Positions 14,001-26,000 of a stretch of DNA of 64,000 nucleotides are shown here, piece by piece. The DNA is from Pseudeuparius sepicola (lineage: Eukaryota > Arthropoda > Insecta > Coleoptera > Anthribidae): positions 36,797,787 through 36,861,786 of the forward strand of contig OY987298.1 of NCBI GenBank assembly GCA_963920635.1, in the 5' to 3' direction. Each line of letters begins with the position of its first letter. Positions within the stretch are counted from its first letter, which is position 1. Made by a program: the position numbers and the translations under genes. Below the pieces are notes generated by a model. It was not told the DNA's origin, made no database searches, and saw only the letters and a program-made list of their open reading frames with translations.

Positions 14001-17000
14001 GGCGAGTGCGAACTGCTCGACATTCCCCTGACGCACCTGGACCTCGGCCGCGACATGTACCCCGACGCCGACTACGACTACTACGAGAGGGACCGCAACG
14101 CGGCGGCGGTCAGCTGCAAGCAACCACCCGCCGTCGGCGGCTACTACGACGGAGGCGGCGGAGGGGGACGCTACGGCGGCGGAGGAGGGCGTTACGGCGC
14201 CGGAGGGGGGCGGTACGGGCCGAGCGGGGGCGGCTACTACGGAGGAGGAGGCGGCCACTACGGCGGCGGAGGAGGGTACTACGATGAAAGGAGAGTTGGT
14301 GGTGGGGGAAGGAGGCCGCCGCCACCACCGCCACCCCTACGGGATGTGTACGAAGGTAGGTGGCTCGAGTACGTACGTGTTGATTAAGCATTTTGACTTT
14401 TTCGAGGAACACGCATAATTTGAAACTTTTAGTTAATACTAAATTTAAATTGGATTACCTATACTCTATGTAGGTACTTATAACTTATAAATAAATAAGT
14501 ACTTGGGGATGGCTTCAGACAAATGCTTTCAATTCAAATTCTATGTATGGCCATTGAGATAAATATTTTAAAATAGTTTATGTTTATAATAAGACCTGCT
14601 TGATTAGAAAATAATTTCTGACAAAATTTTTGTTTCAAAAAATCAAAAGTAAATATATAACTTTGGAAAAACGAATTTTTCCTAATTACAAAGTTCTGTT
14701 TCTCTAGGTTTTACGACAACATATTATTAAAGATAGTTGTTCAGAATGCAACGCTGAGTAATTGTCAAAAATCCTAGTCCTACTTTGATTTCGTTTCAAT
14801 ATTTTCCTAGAAGAAAAGGGTCTTTGGTGGGGAGATACCACAAAATGCTTAATTACCCAGAGTTTTACTCTGAATACATTTTTGACGTAAAATCTATGAG
14901 AACGGCCTTTTGCAGGTGTGAAAAATTATTTGTTTCAAAGATTCCAAGGCTCACTTGATTTTTTGATTGATTAATTTATTCACTTATCCGGGGAACACAG
15001 ATAGTTTAAGTATAAATAAACAGGAAACTGCTTTAGAAAAATTCATTCCCAGATACAACTTTTTTCTAGCTAGCTTTTGTAGGTAGCTATGTAGGAATGT
15101 AGGTCATTTTGAATACAACAGCATATTATACTTATTTTATTCCTTTAACAAAACTCAACCAAATACTAAAATTAAGCACTTGGAAACTATCTTTGGGACT
15201 CCTCCACTTTAACGTAACAACAGTGGCGTAGAGTCGAACAGTGGCGGATCTAGGCTGGAGTCAAGGGAGAGGCTTCTATTTCCGTTTTTTTTTAATAAAA
15301 TAGGAAAATAGGAATTTTTTATTCGTTTTATTCATGCTTATTGCTTATTGAGTTTATTTCCGCGCCCACCCACTTACTCAAGAGCCGTATCAGCAGTATT
15401 GCCATGCCAGACATATTTTTTAAGTGCCTACCTTACGGTATTAGGCCATGGGGGAGGGCTATAGCCCCTATAGCCCCCCCCCCCCGTAGAGATCCGCCAC
15501 TGGAGTCGAATTTAAAACTAGGAGGGCTAACTTTTGTGACAGATTTAGTAGTAGTAAAATTATTACTATATTGGTGGCAATAATTAGCATTAAAAGTTCC
15601 TATCCACAAATTTATGGGGAGGCTATACCCCCCCAGCCCCACCACGCTACGCCACTGCATCACAAAATTAACTAAATTTTATTTTTGATGATTTTGAAAA
15701 ACTTGTAGTAAGCTGAGCTCCCAATGCGTCTACTGTGCAGGCTGTAAATCAATAATTGCAAAAAAATTGAAGAGGTGATTAAAAATCTATAAACAAAGCC
15801 TCGAAAATGAGCAATAAAAAGATACCTACAGAATGATCTTCGAATAACTCCTGCATAAATCCAAATATTTGCAAGATGTTTGGTGTCAGAGTTTCTTGGG
15901 GCGCGGAATTAAAATGTGAGACTAAAACACAAGGTACCAGCACACGGATTTTTTGACACATAAATTGGACACCCTGCATAAACAATAAAAAAGAGACACA
16001 TTTTGTGTCTGTAATTTGTTGCCACTATACTTTAGGCTGGTGCCTGCTTAACAAAACATTTCAAAAATATTTGTTTCCAGACGATCGTCGTAGACCAATA
16101 GACTTCGGTGGTCCTGGCCTACGACGACCAGGCGAGCGCTGGGAGGAGGACGATTTCAGACCTGGTGGCGGCAGCCGCAGACCTAGACCTGCAGCCGACA
16201 GAAGGCATGACTACGACGACGAATACAGACCCACTGCCAACCGAAGAGGAGGTAAATATCTGCCAAATACATTTATCTGGGATGTTCTCTGCCTACGCCT
16301 CACGTAACCACGCACCTCCCACTTATCTAAATAGCACCATATTGAGATATGTACCTACTTAATTTGTAATTATTAGTTTTATTAAAAGTTCTTTCCACTA
16401 TATAAATGGGTTTTATTTTTAGAGTAGTTTCTATATTGAATTTTCCCTGGATAAAAATAAAATTCTCCGGGTAAACTCAGTTTAATAACAATAATAAATC
16501 AATAAAAATCTGGATCTCTGGAAACATGGTCCAAATTTACCTTTTTGCACTGCATGATGAGTGGGTTGCTGCAAATAAATACATTGATGGTGGTGGTGGT
16601 TGTTTCTGCGCTTCTCTTTAATCCAGTTTACAATTGGAAATATATTATACAATTCGTTCAGAACAAGCTTACGGTCCTGAATAAAAAAAATTGCCAGCTG
16701 CCAATATGGAATTCTAGAGTATTCAAGAGTTTTTTTTAGTTTTGCTTATAAATATCTGAAAATTTTACAAGCAGTATCTAGCTATAATCATAATAAGCTC
16801 TACTGCAAAGGTAATAAATGAGATACTTAATAAAGTTAGGATTTTTATAGTCTTCAATATTATATTTATAATAACAGGTACGTATATTGCAGGAGATTCC
16901 TGATCACTATCACGAACTAGTAAGATCATTTTACTTACTGCAAAGGAGCATATCTTTCTGGTAAAGTTAAAAAGAGATCACAAATATCATTAATCATTAC

Positions 17001-20000
17001 GTTTTCACAAAAACACCACTTTAGTTACAGGCCTTGCTTCTTATTAGAATTAATATTATCATCTGCATCTGATCCTTAATTTGAGTAAATTTTAGGTTAT
17101 GAGTATGGCTGTGCGAATTTTAAAGCTGTGTACTATAATGTACCATAGTTCTATGATATAATATGCAGCTACAAGAATAATATCGAGTACAAATTATATT
17201 ATTATTAGGATTTAATTCAACGAAATTTTGTATCAATAAAATCGGATTAAAGTAAAATAAGTTGGGAGATAAATCAAGCAAAGTGGGATGCTGGGCTGGA
17301 GAGTAATCAAGCACTGAGAGAGGAAGATAACTATACATATAAACTGCTTGAAATGAAAATATACTCCTATAAAAAACAGGGTAGTTCCCTTCTTCCATTA
17401 TAGGTATTACCTAAAAAAATCCTTTGGAATGCTATAGGAATAGGACATCTACAGTACATTATTCATTTTCGATTGAAACCAAATATAAACATTTGCATGC
17501 CGCTTGTACGCGATGCGGCCCGGCGGTTTCATGTTGCCGGTCCGTCGCGGTCAGCAGAAACGCAGCAAGCAAGACTCGTCTTGACGTCACTTTATAGTAT
17601 CACAAATTATTGCAGATGCTTTGTCTAAGCCAGACGGGTTGTAAATAATGCACACGCAGAGCGATTTGTTTACGTTTATTTCATATTGGGGAAAAATATA
17701 CTGTAGATGGAGTAATTTCAACCCTAGTTATGGCTTATTACATTGATAATGAGACTTTATAATAACAAAAAATGCAAATTGCCATAAGACACTGCAATTA
17801 CAAACACATACCTAAAATTAATACCCTGTCAACACATCTACAGTGTCACCACCAACAGGTAAATTTTAACTCCGCCAATAGTTTAACAGGTGTAGCTGAC
17901 AACTTTTAAAGAAAACGTTGTTTATTTTTTAATTTTGTACCCCGATCCAATACAAAACAAGTAGTTTCCGTTATCTGTCAATTACTTTATTTTTTGAAAA
18001 TAGTTGTTTATTTTTAATTTAATTTAAATAGGACTACTATAAATTTTTAAACATCTATTAATTTTTGGAATTGATTGTCTCCACTGAATTCGGCGTCCAC
18101 AATTTTCAAATTTTTTTATATGACTTTTATAACCTGATGATGGCCACAAAAAGCCGAAACGTACGTCCTTGTAATGAATAATTTATATAAATTTTCAGAC
18201 AAGTATGATAGAAACCCAGGAAGTTTTCTTACATTTGAAAAATCTACCAGGAACTAACACTAAGAAGATATTATAGGGGCATAAAATTATTAGATATTTT
18301 TTATTTAATAATGGTTAGATAAATGAAAATAGGTTTGCTTTTGGGAACCTTATTTGACATCACTTTTCAAGCATTACTATTGTCATTGTCAGAGCCAATT
18401 TACCCGAGAGGATTAATAAAAAAATCTATATGAGGAGGATTTGAACAATTTTCTGTCCATTGATTTCCATTTTGCGATTCATACGTGGTTCTTGCTGCTC
18501 TGTCACACTACTTCGCACTTGGATTCCCTCATTATTTATCTTTTTTTTCGTTCTGTTATTTGTTTTGCAGACATCTCACATCACCACTCACAACATTCGC
18601 AACACCACTACGAAAGTAACGAACGATATCATTACAAATACTACCAAGACGACAGGTACGACTCGGAAGAGAACGGGGACTACACCGGCATCCACTACTT
18701 GCCAGCCATCCGCAACCACAAAGACAGGGCACCACCTCCGCCGCCTTACGATTACAAATCGTACGAACCGTACTTGCCACCCAGGCGGTACGGCGGCAAG
18801 CCGTACGACACGGACGGGGGCCTGGACAGGCACGGCTGGGGATCGTACGGCGGGTCGTATGGGAATTTCGGGCGACCGCACGACTATTACGGCGCCGGGA
18901 GCAGTCACTATCAGCACCACAACAGAAACAGGTACAACAATAAAAAGAACGCTGCGAAAACGATCACTATACATAATTCTACATCACACTTTTTTAAAAC
19001 ATAATGACTCACCCTAATACAAATAATACGGTTTTATTTTGCTTCTACATTAGCGGGTCGGGGAGAAGAAGACGAGGTAATTTGTTTACATTGGCATTTC
19101 TTAAATTCAGTCTTTCCTATTTTGTAATGCATAATAAATAGTTTTTTTGGTAGATTTGTATGTGGTGTATGTAGGTAAAGTGTGGTCATATGGAATTTTT
19201 TCTTATTAATTGCAGAACCAAATTCAAATATATCCGAAAATTGGTGGATGTTCGGTAATCATATTAGGCACACTTAGAATAGTGCAAGTGAAACAGCATA
19301 CAGGGTGGGTAAAAAATATGAAAATTGTACAAGAGAAAAGTACCCTTATTTCAGAAAATTCAACAAAATGTTACTATGAAAAGTTGTCTACAATTAAAAG
19401 TTATTTTTTAAAAATGAGGCAAGAAATAGCAAATACATAGACCTTTGTCCCACAATTTCTATTCTTTACTCGAAAAAAACTACCGGTTTCGTAACTCTCA
19501 AAGTTACATCATCAGGCTAATTAGAAATATCATCAAGAGGTGTAGGTATAGTTCTACAGTTGGGGTAGATAGTCATCGCACTTAACTATCAGCTATTATA
19601 TAACCACAGTATACCAGTAAAGACAAACTAAGACAAGGGACATACAGTTTAAAAATTATTTGGTCTAGCCCCTTCAACGGCGTAATAGTTATTACGCACA
19701 CTGTGGTTATATAATAGCTGATAGTTAAGTGCGATGACTATATACCCCAACTGTAGAACTATACCTACACCTCTTGATGATATTTCTGATTAGCCTGATG
19801 ATGTAACGTTGAGAGGTACGAAACCGGTAGCTTTTTTTCGAATAAAGAATAGAAATGTGAGACAAAGTCTATTTATTTACTTGTTCTTGCCTCATTTTTA
19901 AAAATAAGATTAACCCACACTACATACATTGTAGAGAGATGTAAAAAATTTTGGAGATAAAATGTTTTTGAGCAAAGCCCATTTTCATCATTCATCTAAT

Positions 20001-23000
20001 GTGGGGGCCCCTTGTTCAAAAAATATCTCACCGGGCCAAGATGGGCCAGTCCGGCACTGAACCCACATCGTCCGTCTCCAGTTAATTAAAAGTTATGCCT
20101 AAAAACCAAAACATGGCCTCCTACGGATTTTTTTTTAATACATTAATATCCCTTTTTTTAATATTCACCCTAAAGACTTTCATAAATTAATCAAAATAAA
20201 ATCAATTTCGCATAACGTTGTTCAATTTCAAGCATGTTTGTAAAATTAACTTTTTATTTTTTGTTTGGGAATCCAAACTTCATGTTTGTTGCAAAGATAT
20301 TAAACAAAACTTTAAAATTTCGCATAAAATTTTATTAACAAGGTAAAATATTAGTACCTAATGATAATGTGTAATTATTATAAAAACTCTCATTTAAAGT
20401 GCAAAATTTTTACCTTGAATGTGCAAACAATAACATCTTTTTAAAATCATGAAACAAAACAAGTTGCTTTTGGTAGATTCCTATACAGGGTGTTTCTAAA
20501 TTGCACCAAAATATTTTACAGGGAGCTTCTCCCGTTGAAATTAAGGGGGGGTCCTTCATATATAATTTTTTCCTCATTGAAAAAATTGAAAAAATGCCAT
20601 AAATGTCATTCCATGAGTGCAACTGGTCCACAAATTTCAACTTTCCACCTCTTTCCATAGTGGGGAAAATAAATAAAAACATTTTTTTCCTCAAAAATAA
20701 TTTAGGGATTTTTTTTTGGGGATTAAAAAAATTTCATAAATGTCATTCCATGAGTGCAACTGGTCCACAAATTTCAACTTTCCACCTCTTTCCATAGTGG
20801 GGAAAATAAATAAAAACAATTTTTTACCCTCATATTTGGAGGGGTGTAACTCGGAGGGGGAGGGATTTTGAGGAAAAATTTATATGAAAGACCCCCTTAA
20901 GTTTAACGGGAGAATCGCCCTGTAAAATATTTTGGTGCAATATAGAAACACCCTGTATATCGTTGGTAGGGACATACTTGAAATATTTGTAGAGTTGATG
21001 ATGATATCTGAAAATTGAAACGATGTATGCAGAACAATGCAAGTTATTACATTTATCGTGAAGAAATGTCGAAACAAAGTGGTTTAAGTTTTGACATACA
21101 TATTCCTATAGTTTCACAAAAAAATACTTGATTTCCGGTTACTTCCGGAAATTTCGGGACTTTTCCAAATTTGTAGACATCTTTATATTGGCCTCTAAAT
21201 TGCAGGTGTCCCTTTTAAGTGGTTCACTCCAAATATCTCAGTTAAATTTTGTCAGAAAAAAACGGCGATAAGTGATCTACGCAGTGTGTCTGGTATTGAA
21301 TGAACGTAACAATTTTCTATATACAGGGTGAGTCATTAGTAAGGAGTAATCGGACATAGTGCAACCGCATATATTTTGGACCAAAATATTACGATTGAGG
21401 CTAATATGCCTTATAGAAATGTTGTTTGTTTAAGAGATACAGCATTTTTTGAAATTGAATTATGGCTACATCTCCCGAAATAATCAAGCAGCTGAACTGA
21501 AATTTGGCACTGCTATGTTTTTGGGGATGGAGAATAAGCTGAAAATGTCAATTTCGCCGTATCCCACTTGCGCTGTTTTTGGATCGTTTCTTTACTCCTA
21601 ACTTTTTTGAGGTTATCTTTTTGGCCTTGCAGGACCGTCATTTTAGTGTATCTTTTCATTCTGCACCAAAAAGGTACTATTGTTTCATAACGCCCAAATC
21701 AACCGTTTGCGTTTAAATTGCCAAAACATGCCCCAAAACACCCGTTGACTTCAATATTCGATACGGGAAATTGACATTTTCAGCTTATTGTCCATCCCCA
21801 AAAACATCAGTGCCAAATTTAAGTTCAGCAGCTTGATTAGTTTGCGAGATGTAGCCATAATTCAATTTCAAAAAATGAACTTCAACGCCCTGTATCTCTT
21901 AAACAAACAACATTTCTATAAGGCATATTAGCCTCAATCGTAATATTTTGGTCCAAAATATATGCGGTTGCCCTACGTCCCATTACTAATGACTCACCCT
22001 GTTTATGTTCTTGAAACTCATCGTTTGTGAAGTATTGATTTGGCATTGCCACGAAAGCCTGGCCTTCTGCGATTTTTTAAAGGGTTTATAGAAAAAATAA
22101 ACTGTATGATTATGCGGCAATTTTTGTGAAATAGTTGTTTATGTACCAAGGCACTGAAGTTCAACTTTTCATGACTCATGTGGAATTTAGTTGCCGAGGC
22201 CCCTGGCCGAGGCAAATAAACCACATGAGTCATAAAAAGAACTTCAGTGCCGAGGTACATATTATATTTTTTTTGAAATCGGAAAAAAATGTTTTATTGG
22301 GCAAGATAATCATACGGGATCACCCGTCCATGAACCAACTACGCGCGGCGTTGCTTGACTTTGACGATCGCTCTACCTAGGTCAAGTATAATGACGTACG
22401 GGGCCTTCGAACAGAAGAACCAAACTGCTGCTTTTTGTGCAGCCTCCATAACAAATCTATTGATTATTTAAACCTATACTAAAATATGTATACTAAAGGA
22501 TTGCGCTGCTATAGGTAACAATTTCGCAACGTGTACGAAAAGTTAAATGGGCCTTTTGTGGCCGGGTTTTGAATATTTGGTCACTTTTGACGGGCGATCG
22601 CTCGTCAAGGCCTACTTATTGAAAAAATCGTACAATAATGGGCTACTTCAGTGCCGATTTCTGAGCTTTTATCGACGATTTTCTGAGCTTTTAATGCCGA
22701 TTTCAAGAAAAATATGTATTCGTTGTTTTTTGGGTGGTGCCAAACTTTAAAAAAATGAATTTATAATTCAAATTCGTGGTATGAATCTATAGGGAGCTTT
22801 GAAATGAAAAACAAATGATGCTCAGAGCATAAATTAATATCTCGTTAGACTTGTGATACCTACATGAATAGTTTGAGGGATGCAAAATAATCCTGCGTCG
22901 TTATTTTTTCGGTTAAAAATATCTAATAGAGTTTTTAGAAAAAAAACGCACCCTTTTAAAAAATCGCAGAAGGCCAGGCTTTCGTAGCAATACCAAACCA

Positions 23001-26000
23001 ATACCTACTTTTCAAATAAATGATGACCTTTCAGGGACATATCTATAAAAAAAATATGTAGTTCAATTTTAATATGGAAAATTTAACAAGCCATAGAACT
23101 ATTAAAAATAAAAGGAAAAGTTCATATGAACTTGTATGTTTTAAAACTTCTTTGTCGAGATATAGGATGTTGAAATTAGTTAACTTATTTTTTAAAAAAT
23201 CTCAAAACTATTTCACCCATTTTAAAAACTTGTCTTGTTTTTAGAGTATATTTTCTGAAGTACTTAATAAGTAAAGAACTTAATTTTATGGAGCATCCTA
23301 GCTAGATATTTTGAGATAAAAATTGAGCACACCGCTGGTTTTTGATAAGTTTGAAATTATTTTAAGATTAAGTAATTAAAAATACAATTTTTGTGTCTCT
23401 TTCATTTCTTGTTTTTCTTGCTTATTTTTCTATAAAAAATTAAATCTGTTTATTCGTCTGCGCCTGAAAGAAATTTAATTCCATTAATAAAATCAAGCAT
23501 TAAAATTTTTCTTTTCGAATAAGCCTTGTAACTTTTAAAATTTTGATAACTCCAGGTCAGCAATTTCACCATCAATTTAACTCCCTGTATCTCGAGAACG
23601 AAGCTTCAAAACTCAAAACCTACATAAACATAACTTTAATTTATCTACTTTTATTTTTATTTTTAAGAGTTCTATCGTCTATTAAATTATTCCGATTAAA
23701 ACCTGAAATACCCTGTACCATAATAGGGGAATCTTTTACCAGCAATAAAGTTGCGGACGATAGCTGCCTCTAAAAAAACCAACTGAAACTGTTTTATTTC
23801 TCAATATAAATAATTCTTTACAAATGGAAATAAAAAGTAATCGATTACAACGTTAAAAAATTAAAGTATTGGCTTAGTAGGCTTTAAAAATTTGAAAGCA
23901 GTTTATATGCACTCAGTCGAATGTAAAATAGCTAACCTAAATATTTAATGATATGCATATTTGTTGAAAAACCAAGCCTAATTGTGAATATAGGATAAGA
24001 AAAAATATGAATAGTAAAATACTATACGCGTAGAAAATTCCAAATAGTACGAGAGCCGGCTGCATGATTTCAACTCTCATAAGCTTATAGAATAAGATGT
24101 TATGTAAAATGTAGACAGTATATTTCTTTACTTGAAGAGAGTAGGTTGCCTCAATTTATATGGGCCCGATCATTGTTATTTAAAGAAGTTGCGGTCAATT
24201 TTTAGGCAAATCTACTCTCATATGATTATATAACAAAATAGGTACCATCGGAAAAAAGTGCCATGGAGCAACAATAAAAAAAGAGTCCCTTGATCTTTTA
24301 GAAATCCGATAGGCGTATTTTTGGGGCCCCGAAAATCCTCCGCTGTTAAATACGGCGCGAAAGACGGGGGCAAGTCTGGACCTCGGGGACGCGAGTTGTA
24401 TGCGAAGTCCCGCTATACAGCCAGTGCCATAGACCGCTTTATGCACAGGAAAAAATTCTTTCAAACGCATTTTTCGGGAGATCTGACGGTACGGCGAGAT
24501 GGCCAACATATTTAAAGAAACTTTTTCAGGTAAATTATTTCTCGTTTTCGAGTTATTAAGGTTTTTGGCGAAAAAAACGACCAACGCAGGTGGGACGCAT
24601 CTTTTTTATGTGATTGGCCGGCACATAGACAAACCCAAAGAGAAGACATCCGGAATCCCTAGTGTGAAGTTGGCACAATAGGCGCCAGTGGCGCCGCCGC
24701 TAGCATCTGGGTGAACTATTTCTAGGGAGGCGGGAATTTTAAATATTTTTTGAGAGACTGGTTGATTTATGAGCCTTTATTTTAAAGTTTTACCTTCTTT
24801 AAAAATTTAAAACAAAAACAAATGGGTCGTTCACCACAAAACAGTATTAATAGTTTTACGAATAAACGACACATTAGTTTTTCTTTAAAAACCTTTAAAA
24901 GTTAAGGCAAAACTTTAAAATAAAAGATAACTAGGTACTTAAACTAAAGAGGAAAACAAAATTGTAGCTTCTGAACACTTTAATACATTCAATAAAATAA
25001 ACAAAAAAAAAATGAACTCTTGTAAAAATAAACTCTTGTAAACAAAATCTCTTAAAAATAAAAAAAGGGGCTGGTTCAAAAGAAACCGGGGATTGCTGTA
25101 TTTCTATAATTGTTTCTACGACAGTGTCATTATTTATGTTTGAATCCTGAGAACTTAAGTTAGATTTAGAATGAATTATTTCTGCATAAGAATGTTCATT
25201 ACGAGAGGATGCCGATGCTAGTAAATCTACGTTTTCAAAAAATGGTTTTGCAAATCTAACAAGTCTCGCCTGGAGTCTTACTTTATCAGAGCTGGTAAAA
25301 CTTTCCATATGGAAATGTTCTTCACAGACATAAATTTTTTTATCAGAATAGTTTAAATGCATGATATCACACCACAGCCTCCTCCTATCTGTATTAGCCG
25401 GAAAAGTGAAAAATCTTTTATTTCTGTAAGATATGTTTGTCACTGGCCAATAGTAAATGTTTTTACAATGTAAAGCTGCACATCTGTACTTATATGCCCC
25501 TGGGGAAGACATATTGGGCCACACATTTACAGCGTTTTATAAAATCTTAGGTACAAGACTAGAGGTGCAAATCTATTAGGTATCTACTTGCATCACTAGG
25601 TCGATATCACAGTTGGGTTGAGGTGAGCACAGGTAACAGTTCTCCTATAGGCATTCGCCGTATGGTACAGTATTGTTAATGATCCAAAAAAACACCTAAA
25701 AATATAAAATCTTAGGTACAAGACTAGGGGTGCAAATCTATTAGGCATCTACCTGCATCACTAGGTCGATATCTCAGTAGGGTTGAGGTGAGCACAGGTA
25801 ACAGTTCTCCTATCGGCATTCGCCCTATGGTACAATATTGTTAATGATCCAAAAAATACCTAAAAATGTACACAATAATGCACATAATGAATTGCTTAAA
25901 ACTTGCAACAACCATGGCTTACAGGGGCTTTCGAGTTGATACCTGAAAGGCTCAGTAAGATAGGAAAACAATAACTTCCTATAAAAAGGATTTGACTTGA

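Larger units (their letters stand above)
19376..19913. mobile_element. 0.54-kb fold-back carrying two inverted hammerhead-like motifs
   Basis: aaaaatgaggcaagaa is mirrored by ttcttgcctcattttt. Arms also share the tgtagaactatacctacacc segment. Each arm holds CTGATGA...GAAACCGGTA (19482-19515 minus, 19795-19829 plus). A lone TACAGGGTGGG end lies just upstream (about 19299). Confidence 0.8.

Noticed and set aside
14006..14412. Overlapping open frames on both strands within exon 3
   Set aside because: They are shadows of the GC-rich coding exon. Only the frame that splices to exons 2 and 4 and completes PAN1 is accepted.
18556..18974. Long minus-strand frame opposite exon 5
   Set aside because: Compositional shadow of a GC-rich exon, no domain, no start context.
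19054..19076. 23-nt Arg-rich microexon candidate after exon 5
   Set aside because: Its length is not a multiple of three and no downstream acceptor restores the frame to exon 6.
19216..19254. 39-nt AG/GT-bounded segment that would keep the frame between exons 5 and 6
   Set aside because: It is AT-rich, its translation does not resemble the neighbouring exons, and a chance match of this length is likely. RNA data would be needed.
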